From Novosphingobium sp. (GTDB lineage: Bacteria > Pseudomonadota > Alphaproteobacteria > Sphingomonadales > Sphingomonadaceae), in NCBI RefSeq assembly GCF_027489515.1, contig NZ_JAIXZS010000012.1, positions 1 through 36,279 on the forward strand: a stretch of 36,279 nucleotides of DNA, in the 5' to 3' direction. The position numbers and the translations under genes are program-made. Positions 15,890 through 23,106 of this stretch are shown here, one piece after another. The notes below the pieces were generated by a model. It worked only from the letters and a program-made list of their open reading frames with translations. It searched no databases and was not told where the DNA came from. The first letter of the stretch is position 1, and each line of letters begins with the position of its first letter.

Positions 15890-17671
15890 ATGCACCCTTA
15901 TCGTTCCCACACCTGCGGCGCGCTGGCACAGGCGCAAGTCGGTCAGAACGTGCGTCTCTCGGGCTGGGTGCACCGCAAGCGTGACCACGGCGGCGTGCTG
16001 TTCGTGGACTTGCGCGATCACTACGGCATCACCCAGATCGTGGCGGACAGCGACAGCGCGGCGCTTGCGATCCTTGAGTCCACCCGCGTCGAAAGCGTCG
16101 TGACGATCGAGGGCGAGGTCAAGGCGCGCAGCGCGGGTACGGTGAACCCGAACCTCTCGACCGGCGAGATCGAAGTCTATGCCCGCAGTGCAACGGTGCT
16201 TTCGGCCGCCGAAGAACTGCCGATGCCGGTGGCCGGGGAACAGGAGTATCCCGAGGATATCCGTCTGCGCTACCGCTTCCTCGACCTGCGCCGCGAGACG
16301 CTCCACGCCAATATCATGACGCGCACCAAGGTGATCCGCGACATGCGCACCCGCATGGAGAGCGCCGGTTTCACCGAATACTCGACGCCGATCCTGACCG
16401 CATCGAGCCCCGAAGGCGCGCGCGACTTCCTCGTGCCGAGCCGTATCCACGCCGGCAAGTTCTACGCGCTGCCGCAGGCGCCACAGCAGTACAAGCAGCT
16501 GCTGATGGTGGCGGGCTTCGACCGCTACTTCCAGATCGCCCCCTGCTTCCGCGACGAAGACCCGCGCGCCGACCGCCTGCCGGGCGAATTCTACCAGCTC
16601 GATCTCGAAATGAGCTTCGTGACCCAGGAAGAAGTCTGGGAGACAATGGAGCCCGTGATCGGCGGAGTGTTCGAGAGCTTTGCCAATGGCAAGCCGGTGA
16701 CGCCTTCGGGCAGCTTCCCGCGCATTGCCTATGACGATGCCATGCTGAAGTACGGTTCGGACAAGCCTGACCTTCGCAACCCGCTTGTCATCAGCGACGT
16801 CGCCAGCCACTTCACCACCTCGGGCTTCGGCCTGTTCGAGAAGATCGTCGCGGGCGGCGGCACGGTGCGTGCGATCCCCGCGCCGGGCACGGCAGACAAA
16901 AGCCGCAAGTTCTTCGACGACATGAACGAGTGGGCGCGCAGCGAAGGCCATGCCGGCCTCGGCTACGTGACGCGCAAGGGCGGCGAGTTCGGCGGACCGA
17001 TCGCCAAGAACCACGGCGCCGAGGGCATGGAAGCGCTCTATGCCGCACTCGGCCTTGGCCCCGATGACGGCCTGTTCTTCGCCGCTGGCAAGCCCGAGCA
17101 GGCCGCCAAGCTCGCAGGTGCGGCGCGCACGCGCGTTGCCGAGCAGCTCGGCCTCATCGACAAGGACCGCTTCGAGCTGTGCTGGATCGTCGATTTCCCG
17201 TTCTACGAATGGGACGAGGACGCCAAGAAGGTCGAATTCGCGCACAACCCGTTTTCGATGCCGCAGGGCGGCATGGCCGCGCTCGAAGGCCAGGACCCGC
17301 TGACGATCAAGGCCTTCCAGTATGATCTCGTCTGCAACGGCTATGAAATCGCCTCGGGCTCGATCCGCAACCAGTCGCCCGAACTGATGGTCAAGGCGTT
17401 CGAGCTTGTCGGGCTTTCCAAGGCGGATGTGGAGGAGCGCTTCGGCGGGCTCTACCGCGCGTTCCAGTATGGCGCGCCACCTCACGGCGGCATGGCAGCG
17501 GGCGTGGACCGCATCGTGATGCTCGTCTGCGGCGCGCAGAACCTGCGCGAAATCACGCTGTTCCCGATGAACCAGCGCGCCGAGGACCTGCTGATGGGGG
17601 CGCCGTCGCCCGCCAGCAACGCCCAGATGCGGGAATTGCACTTGCGGACGGTGGAACCCGCAAAGGGGTGA
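15890..17671 (+). CDS. aspS: aspartyl-tRNA synthetase (probably Asp/Asn non-discriminating)
   Basis: 593 residues, the long bacterial type. An N-terminal OB-fold anticodon-binding domain ([26 protein letters not shown]) precedes the class II catalytic core, with motif 2 at [29 protein letters not shown] insertion domain follows, and motif 3 is at [16 protein letters not shown] near the C terminus. Alphaproteobacterial enzymes of this type usually also charge tRNA-Asn for later amidation by GatCAB, which is inferred from lineage. It is divergent from rnd. Confidence 0.96.
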   Translation: MHPYRSHTCGALAQAQVGQNVRLSGWVHRKRDHGGVLFVDLRDHYGITQIVADSDSAALAILESTRVESVVTIEGEVKARSAGTVNPNLSTGEIEVYARSATVLSAAEELPMPVAGEQEYPEDIRLRYRFLDLRRETLHANIMTRTKVIRDMRTRMESAGFTEYSTPILTASSPEGARDFLVPSRIHAGKFYALPQAPQQYKQLLMVAGFDRYFQIAPCFRDEDPRADRLPGEFYQLDLEMSFVTQEEVWETMEPVIGGVFESFANGKPVTPSGSFPRIAYDDAMLKYGSDKPDLRNPLVISDVASHFTTSGFGLFEKIVAGGGTVRAIPAPGTADKSRKFFDDMNEWARSEGHAGLGYVTRKGGEFGGPIAKNHGAEGMEALYAALGLGPDDGLFFAAGKPEQAAKLAGAARTRVAEQLGLIDKDRFELCWIVDFPFYEWDEDAKKVEFAHNPFSMPQGGMAALEGQDPLTIKAFQYDLVCNGYEIASGSIRNQSPELMVKAFELVGLSKADVEERFGGLYRAFQYGAPPHGGMAAGVDRIVMLVCGAQNLREITLFPMNQRAEDLLMGAPSPASNAQMRELHLRTVEPAKG

Positions 17672-17865
17672 ACGGATTAGGGCAGGTGGCGCAAACCTGT
17701 GGATTGCGCACCCGCCCGTCCGCTCGGTTCACCGCTCGTCACGCACCACGCACACTTCGTCCACATAGCTGCTATGCATCGCGCCACTTGCCAGCCCGCA
17801 ATCCGGACATTAGGGCGATGGCCAGATTTGAGTAGACCAACCCAGTTCCTTGAAGGGGCAAAAGA

Positions 17866-18102
17866 ATGAGCGATACCGCCGACCGCGTGAAGAAGATCGT
17901 TGTCGAGCACCTCGGGGTAGAGGCCGACAAGGTCACCGAAGACGCGAGCTTCATCGACGATCTCGGTGCCGACAGCCTCGATATCGTCGAGCTGGTCATG
18001 GCGTTCGAAGAAGAATTCGGTGTCGAGATCCCTGACGATGCGGCCGAGAAGATCGCCACCGTGTCGGACGCGATCAAGTACATCGACGACAACAAGGGCT
18101 GA
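17866..18102 (+). CDS. acpP: acyl carrier protein
   Basis: 78 residues, highly acidic. The phosphopantetheine attachment site is Ser37 in [12 protein letters not shown]. Its length and sequence are typical of the primary fatty-acid ACP. It carries acyl chains for fatty acid, lipid A and phospholipid synthesis. AAGGGGC lies before the ATG. It is followed by fabF, the usual order in proteobacteria, with two hairpins in the 187-base gap. Confidence 0.97.
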   Translation: MSDTADRVKKIVVEHLGVEADKVTEDASFIDDLGADSLDIVELVMAFEEEFGVEIPDDAAEKIATVSDAIKYIDDNKG

Positions 18103-18130
18103 TCCTTTCGGATTGCCAACCCGTCCGCAC

Positions 18131-18200
18131 CTTCCCGTTCTGCCCCGCCTTCGGAGCAGGACGGGAGAGGCGGTCGTTCCCCGGCGCTGAACCGCCGGGG
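18131..18200 (+). other. two hairpins between acpP and fabF
   Basis: The first inverted repeat pairs CCCGTTCTGC with GCAGGACGGG. The second is perfect, CCCCGGCG and CGCCGGGG around a six-base loop at 18179-18200. Neither is followed by a T run, so they are not classic terminators. They may act as an RNA-processing or attenuating element that lets acpP be expressed more than fabF. Confidence 0.45.
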
Positions 18201-18289
18201 CTTCGACAGGCTCGGTCCCGCAAGGGGTCTGGGCCTGTTGTGCTTCATGGTCCGTTCGCCGGTTGCGGGCGGACGTTTCGGAGACTGCA

Positions 18290-19546
18290 ATGCGCCGTGT
18301 CGTCATCACCGGACTTGGCCTCGTCACCCCGCTGGGCGCCGATGTCGAAACCGTTTGGGCCAATCTCATCGCCGGCAAGTCGGGCGCGGGGCGGATCACC
18401 CGCTTCGATACCACGGGCCAGAAGTGCCTGATCGCCTGCGAAGTGAAGCCGGCTGACCACCCCTATGGCTTCGACCCCAACAAGCGCGTCGATTTCAAGG
18501 TGCAGCGTCAGGTCGATCCGTTCATCGTCTACGGCATCGATGCCGCGGGTCAGGCACTCGAAGACGCCGGCCTTGTCGACATGGACGACGACCTCAAGAT
18601 GCGCACCGGCTGTTCGATCGGTTCAGGGATAGGCGGCCTGCCGGGCATCGAGAGCGAATCGATCGTGCTGCACGAAAAGGGTCCGGGCCGCGTAAGCCCG
18701 CACTTCGTGCATGGCCGCCTGATCAACCTCATCTCGGGTCAGGTCTCGATCAAGTACGGCCTGATGGGCCCCAACCACGCTGTCGTCACTGCCTGCTCGA
18801 CCGGCGCGCACTCGATCGGCGATGCCGCGCGCATGATCAAGGATGGCGATGCCGACGTCATGCTCGCAGGCGGTTCGGAAAGCACGATCAACCCGCTTGG
18901 CGTTGCCGGCTTTGCGCAGGCACGCGCGCTCAACTGCAGCTACAATGATCGCCCCGAACAGGCGAGCCGCCCTTATGACAAGGACCGCGACGGCTTCGTG
19001 ATGGGTGAGGGTGCGGGTGTCGTCGTGCTCGAGGAATACGAGCATGCCAAGGCGCGCGGCGCGAAGATCTATGCCGAAGTCGTCGGTTACGGCCTCTCGG
19101 GCGATGCCTACCACGTCACCGCGCCGCACCCTGAAGGCAAGGGCGCCGAACTCGCGATGCGCATGGCGCTACGCAAGGCTGGCATGGGGCCTGGCGATAT
19201 CGACTACATCAACGCGCACGGCACCTCGACCATGGCGGACACGATTGAACTCGCCGCGATCAAGCGCGTGCTCGGTCCCGATCTCGCGGGCGCTTCGATG
19301 AGCAGCACCAAATCGGCCATCGGTCACCTGCTTGGCGGGGCCGGTGCGGTAGAGGCAATCTTCTGCGTTCTGGCGATCCGCGACCAGATCGTACCGCCCA
19401 CGCTGAATCTGGATAATCCGGATGAGGGCTGTGAGGGTGTCGATCTGGTGCCCAAGGTCGCGAAGAAGCGCGTGGTGCGCGCGGTGCTGAACAACTCGTT
19501 CGGCTTCGGCGGTACCAATGCCAGCGTGATCATGAAGGCTATTTGA
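18290..19546 (+). CDS. fabF: 3-oxoacyl-[ACP] synthase II
   Basis: 418 residues with the condensing-enzyme triad: Cys169 (VVTACSTGAHSIG), His310 (NAHGTSTMADT) and His346 (SAIGHLLGGAG). It elongates acyl-ACP with malonyl-ACP. The ATG at 18290 is supported by GGAG six bases upstream. The frame extends a little further but with no better site. The stop overlaps an upstream alternative start of mltG, so the two are probably co-transcribed. Confidence 0.96.
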   Translation: MRRVVITGLGLVTPLGADVETVWANLIAGKSGAGRITRFDTTGQKCLIACEVKPADHPYGFDPNKRVDFKVQRQVDPFIVYGIDAAGQALEDAGLVDMDDDLKMRTGCSIGSGIGGLPGIESESIVLHEKGPGRVSPHFVHGRLINLISGQVSIKYGLMGPNHAVVTACSTGAHSIGDAARMIKDGDADVMLAGGSESTINPLGVAGFAQARALNCSYNDRPEQASRPYDKDRDGFVMGEGAGVVVLEEYEHAKARGAKIYAEVVGYGLSGDAYHVTAPHPEGKGAELAMRMALRKAGMGPGDIDYINAHGTSTMADTIELAAIKRVLGPDLAGASMSSTKSAIGHLLGGAGAVEAIFCVLAIRDQIVPPTLNLDNPDEGCEGVDLVPKVAKKRVVRAVLNNSFGFGGTNASVIMKAI

Positions 19547-19572
19547 GCCTGCGGGGCAAGAGGCGGCGTTCA

Positions 19573-20553
19573 ATGCGCAAGGCGGGCCGGCTCAGGATCA
19601 TCGCGCTGGCTGTGTTGCTGGCAGTGGGTGCTTATGGCGTCCACTTCCTCTACGGCTGGTACGGCAGCGGCCCGCTTGTCAAGGAGACCACCTTCTCCGT
19701 GCCCGAAGGCGCGACGCTTGCCAGTGTCGCCGAACGGCTCGAGGCGGAAGGCGTCGTCGCCTCGGCCGATACCTTCCGCATCCGCGCGCGCCTGCTGGGC
19801 GGGAGCGAGCCGCTCAAGGCCGGTGAATACGCTATCCCCGCGCATGCCAGCGGCTCGGCCGTGCTCGCCCTCCTCCAGGGCGAGGGCGGCGAAGTGCGCC
19901 GTCTGGTCATGATCCCGGAAGGCATGCCTGCGATCATGGTGCAGGAACGGCTGATGTCGCAGCCGCTCCTCACTGGGCCGGTGCCGACCCTGGCCGAGGG
20001 GTCCATCCTGCCCGACAGCTATGCCTTCCAGCGCGGCGAAAGCCGCACCGCGGTGGTCACCCGCATGCAGAAGGCCATGGCCCGTACACTGGCCAAGCTT
20101 TGGGCAGACCGCGCGCCCGATACGGTTGCGCGCAGCCCCGAGGAAGCGGTGATCCTCGCCTCGATCGTCGAGAAGGAAACCGGCAAGCCTTCGGAACGGC
20201 GGATGGTCGCCGGGCTCTATTCCAACCGGCTTCGGCAGGGGATGATGCTGCAGGCCGATCCCACGATCATCTACCCGATCACGCGCGGCAAGCCGCTCGG
20301 CCGCCGCATCCGCCAGTCGGAAATCCAGGCCGTCAATTCCTACAACACCTATACGATGGTCGGCCTGCCCAAGGCGCCGATCACCAATCCTGGCAAGGCC
20401 TCGATCGAGGCGGTGCTCCACCCGGCCCGGACCAACGCGCTGTTCATGGTCGCAGATGGCAAAGGCGGCCACGTCTTCGCCGCCACGCTGCAGGAGCACA
20501 ACGCGAACGTCGCGCGGTGGTTCGCGATCCGCCGCGCACGCGGGGAACTCTAG
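19573..20553 (+). CDS. mltG: endolytic murein transglycosylase MltG
   Basis: 326 residues from ATG 19573, preceded by AAGAGG. An overlapping TTG at 19543 (TTGA with the fabF stop) would add ten basic residues. One membrane helix spans about 8-28. A LysM-like region (FSVPEGATLASVAERL) follows, then the YceG domain. Catalytic Glu is E200 in ILASIVEKETG, and the downstream MVAGLYSNRLRQGMMLQADP is strongly conserved. It cleaves nascent glycan strands in the periplasm to set chain length. The fabF-mltG order is common in this group. Confidence 0.94.
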   Translation: MRKAGRLRIIALAVLLAVGAYGVHFLYGWYGSGPLVKETTFSVPEGATLASVAERLEAEGVVASADTFRIRARLLGGSEPLKAGEYAIPAHASGSAVLALLQGEGGEVRRLVMIPEGMPAIMVQERLMSQPLLTGPVPTLAEGSILPDSYAFQRGESRTAVVTRMQKAMARTLAKLWADRAPDTVARSPEEAVILASIVEKETGKPSERRMVAGLYSNRLRQGMMLQADPTIIYPITRGKPLGRRIRQSEIQAVNSYNTYTMVGLPKAPITNPGKASIEAVLHPARTNALFMVADGKGGHVFAATLQEHNANVARWFAIRRARGEL

Positions 20554-20668
20554 GGTCTGCACGGCCAATAGTGATGCATCGTCATCACCCCCGCGAAAGT
20601 CACCATGCCTGCCTCGCTCCCGCCATCAGCCTCGCGCTGGGCCGGAAGCCGCGGGGCAAGGCAGACCC

Positions 20669-21139
20669 CTACCGCGCGTTTGCAGTGCTTGCCGAGGTGT
20701 TGATCTGCTGCATGGTGAGTGTGGTCGCAGGGCTCGCGACCGTTTCCGATCGCAAGGGTACACCGCTTGGCCCGCCACCAAGTTGCATGGTCGTGCTCTG
20801 GTTGCTGACAATGACCGATACCGCGCCGCTCGAGGTCACCGAGATCGCTCCGCGCGCGCTGGCCAGGGCTGAGACAAAGCGGCCGAGCGACGGATCGTAG
20901 ACGGCCGGCACGATGCTTGGCTGGTTCTCGAGCGAGGAGGGGGCGATGCTCAGGGTTGCCTGCCGTGCCCGCCCGTCGAAGCTGGCGGCGGTGATCGTTG
21001 CCGGTGCGATCGAACGCAGCGTCACGTCATAGGCCGTCTGGGCATGGGCAGAAGGGGCTATCACCAAGGTTGCAGCAGCCATCGCCACAAGGCCGGTGAG
21101 CCGCGGCATCACGAGGTCTGTGGTGCGAAACAACCTCAT
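20669..21139 (-). CDS. secreted protein of unknown function
   Basis: 156 residues with a convincing signal peptide (VMPRLTGLVAMAAATLVIAPSAHAQ, cleavage after AHA). The mature part is Ser/Thr/Ala-rich with a beta-like pattern and no recognisable domain. AGGGA is upstream of the ATG at 21139. It converges with mltG. Codon pattern fits the host genome, so I take it as a real lineage-specific gene. Confidence 0.6.
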   Translation of the reverse strand: MRLFRTTDLVMPRLTGLVAMAAATLVIAPSAHAQTAYDVTLRSIAPATITAASFDGRARQATLSIAPSSLENQPSIVPAVYDPSLGRFVSALASARGAISVTSSGAVSVIVSNQSTTMQLGGGPSGVPLRSETVASPATTLTMQQINTSASTANAR

Positions 21140-21435
21140 CGGATCAGTTCCCTGCGCGATTGGATGTACATCGTCTTTTAGCCGTTATGACTATGCCTGA
21201 AAGACCCATCCTTGGCAATCGAACGCCCCGAAGGCCCGGGCTTCGGGCTCGCAGGGCGCGGTTCGATCCAAGCTGCTGATATTCCTGATCCGAGGCCCCA
21301 TCTACGTAACCTTCCGGCATTGAACCGGACGGTGGGGCGCTGCGCCCGGGCTGCTTTGCGCTGCCCGCAGCATCGTGCAACGCTACGCTGCAGCCGCCGC
21401 GATTCGCGTGCGCCCGCGACCGGGAGGTCTGACAA
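21140..21435. other. intergenic region, nothing recognised
   Basis: These 296 bases between the divergent secreted-protein and RNA-ligase genes hold both promoters. Overlapping frames here look like noise, and no RNA gene or clear repeat is visible. Confidence 0.5.
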
Positions 21436-21987
21436 GTGGACGGCGAGGAGAGGCCTGAGAGCCGCAGCGCAGGGGCGCCGCTGATCGTGACGGCCGAACT
21501 GCCGGCTGCGCTGCAGGCCCGTGCAGAGGCCTTGCGCCGGGCTCACTACCCACCCGATCGCAATCACGTTCCTGCCCATGTCACTCTGCTGCGTGCGCTG
21601 CCCCCGTTCGTGGAGGACGAAGCACGGCAGCTGCTCTCCACACTAGCGGCTGAACTGCCGCCGCCACATGCCACGATCACCGGTGTGATGGACCTCGGCA
21701 GCGGAACCGCGCTCGCCATCGAAAGCTCCGCGCTGCGCGAGGTGCGGGCGATGATCTCGGCGCATTTCCATGGCCTGCTCACCCTGCAGGATGAAGGCGA
21801 GCCGCGCCTTCATGTCACGCTGCAGAACAAGGTCCCGCGCGCCGAGGCGAAAGCGCTGCAAGCCGCACTCGGCCCAGCGATCCGCACCGAGCGCTTCGCT
21901 TTCGCGGGTCTGGCCTTGCACCGGTACCGCGGCGGACCGTGGGAAGCCGCCGGCCGCTGGTCCTTTCGCGGGCGGAAGAAGCGCTGA
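21436..21987 (+). CDS. 2'-5' RNA ligase / cyclic phosphodiesterase family protein
   Basis: 183 residues from GTG 21436 with GGGAGG eight bases upstream. The two catalytic HxTx motifs are both present as HVTL, at H48-T50 and H126-T128. This is the hallmark of the 2H phosphoesterase superfamily (LigT/ThpR). It may act on 2',3'-cyclic phosphates or 2'-5' linkages in RNA. It lies just upstream of tRNA-Met, but with its own stop and the tRNA's own promoter between them. Confidence 0.85.
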   Translation: MDGEERPESRSAGAPLIVTAELPAALQARAEALRRAHYPPDRNHVPAHVTLLRALPPFVEDEARQLLSTLAAELPPPHATITGVMDLGSGTALAIESSALREVRAMISAHFHGLLTLQDEGEPRLHVTLQNKVPRAEAKALQAALGPAIRTERFAFAGLALHRYRGGPWEAAGRWSFRGRKKR

Positions 21988-22019
21988 TACACCGCACAAG
22001 GGAACTTCCGATTCCCCTG

Positions 22020-22048
22020 TTGACCCCGCCCCGCGCCCCGCCTAATAG
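22020..22048 (+). promoter_or_regulatory. sigma70-type promoter of tRNA-Met
   Basis: TTGACC at 22020-22025, a 17-base GC-rich spacer, then TAATAG at 22043-22048. This is close to consensus and about 50 bases before the tRNA. Confidence 0.75.
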
Positions 22049-22100
22049 GCCCGCCTGCCTTGGGATCGGACAGATCGATCAACAGGCAAAATCCCCTCGG

Positions 22101-22177
22101 GGCGGAGTAGCTCAGCCGGTTAGAGCAGCGGAATCATAATCCGCGTGTCGGGGGTTCGAGTCCCTCCTCCGCTACCA
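22101..22177 (+). tRNA. elongator tRNA-Met (CAU anticodon), element integration site
   Basis: 77 bases including the encoded CCA. Acceptor GGCGGAG pairs with CTCCGCT (one G-U at the end). The anticodon stem GCGGA/TCCGC encloses ATCATAA, giving anticodon CAT. The T-arm contains GGGGGTTCGAGTCCCTC. The sequence matches the usual alphaproteobacterial elongator Met form rather than initiator, but tRNA-Ile2 (lysidine-modified CAU) cannot be fully excluded. Its last 15 bases are repeated at 32984-32998, so it serves as the left att site of the island and remains complete. Confidence 0.93.
22163..22177 (+). repeat. attL: 15-bp tRNA-Met 3' end
   Basis: CCTCCTCCGCTACCA forms the 3' part of tRNA-Met and is repeated exactly at 32984-32998. 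Bases on either side of the two copies differ. Confidence 0.85.
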
Positions 22178-22234
22178 TTCAAGTCATTTATCGCTTTTTT
22201 TTCAAAGGATAAAATAACTTTTCCGGAATATCGA

Positions 22235-22256
22235 AACCACATTTGTTCCCACATTT
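22235..22256 (+). promoter_or_regulatory. candidate integrase arm-type sites, left end
   Basis: CCACATTT and GTTCCCACATTT lie in tandem close to the left end. GTTCCCACATTT also occurs at 32856-32867 near the right end, again next to a second TCCCACA copy. Paired short repeats just inside both ends are what tyrosine integrases of islands use as arm sites. Confidence 0.45.
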
Positions 22257-22277
22257 TGTGCGGGTCGGAATGGGCTG

Positions 22278-23096
22278 TTATGCCCCTCTCTGGGACCGTT
22301 GCGCGGCGCCCTCTCGCGTTGTTGCTGTCTTCCTCTCTGAGCTGTACGGACGAATCTTGACAGTGCATCGCACTGGCTGCTGTGAGGTTGCAGCGGCCTT
22401 CCGGCAAGCGTCAACGGCGTCGCGATTGTCGCGCTGGATGTCAGCGGTCTGCACCAGTGCATTCCATGCCTCGGGGCTGTCGCTCTGCATTAGCCGTGCG
22501 CCTGCGTCCCAGGGCGTGGATATTCCAACCATCCGCGCGGCCATGTGCTCGGGCCAGTGCCAGCTTTCTGGCATCGTGCGAGCAATGGTGCCGGGCAGGA
22601 AAGACCATAGCAGGATGCCTGCCAGCAAAGCTCCGCCTGCCACCTGGTAGAGCTGCTGCCGCTGCTTGGCGGCGGTGCGGGCATGGGCAGTGACGCTGTG
22701 CATTTCCTGCGTAGCTTGCTGCAAATCGCTGCGGGCCTGGCTGATCCTGTCATGGTCGCTGCGCCGCGCCGATTCTGCTGCTGCGGCGATCCGCTGGCCA
22801 ATGCCGTCAGGGGTCATCTGCAACGCCGGATGATCAGCCATGCTCTTCAGGCACTCGCTAATCGCGCCCATTCGCTTGGCCATGTCAGTCAGGGTCGCAC
22901 CGTAGTCGGGAATGGTAATGTCAGCGCGTTCGGCTGCGAGGTGCTGGACCGCTCTGCGCATGAGGGCCAGTTCCCCTTCAAGGCGGGCAAACGCCTCGAC
23001 GGCGGGATCGCCTGCGACCTCCAGGACGGGCGGGTCGGGATCGGGTTCCGGCTCAAGGTCCAGGGTTAGTTCCACGTCATCAGTATCGGTATCCAT
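22278..23096 (-). CDS. DUF6118 family protein
   Basis: 272 residues from ATG 23096, with AGGAG eight bases upstream. After an acidic start, the AFARLEGELALMRRAVQHLAAERADI segment and IPDYGATLTDMAKRM are typical of DUF6118. A long coiled-coil-like region follows, then one membrane helix (QVAGGALLAGILLWSFLPG) around residue 165 and a short C-terminal domain. Function is unknown. Proteins of this family sit next to TraA/MobA relaxases in alphaproteobacterial plasmids and islands, as here, ten bases after traA. A membrane role in mobilization is an inference. Confidence 0.75.
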   Translation of the reverse strand: MDTDTDDVELTLDLEPEPDPDPPVLEVAGDPAVEAFARLEGELALMRRAVQHLAAERADITIPDYGATLTDMAKRMGAISECLKSMADHPALQMTPDGIGQRIAAAAESARRSDHDRISQARSDLQQATQEMHSVTAHARTAAKQRQQLYQVAGGALLAGILLWSFLPGTIARTMPESWHWPEHMAARMVGISTPWDAGARLMQSDSPEAWNALVQTADIQRDNRDAVDACRKAAATSQQPVRCTVKIRPYSSERKTATTREGAAQRSQRGA

Positions 23097-23106
23097 TACG
23101 CTTCTC

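Noticed and set aside
15812..17641. 609-residue frame opposite aspS
   Set aside because: Antisense artefact of codon bias; aspS is unmistakable.
21240..21285. T-loop-like GGTTCGATCC that might mark a tRNA
   Set aside because: No acceptor stem, anticodon arm or CCA can be built around it.
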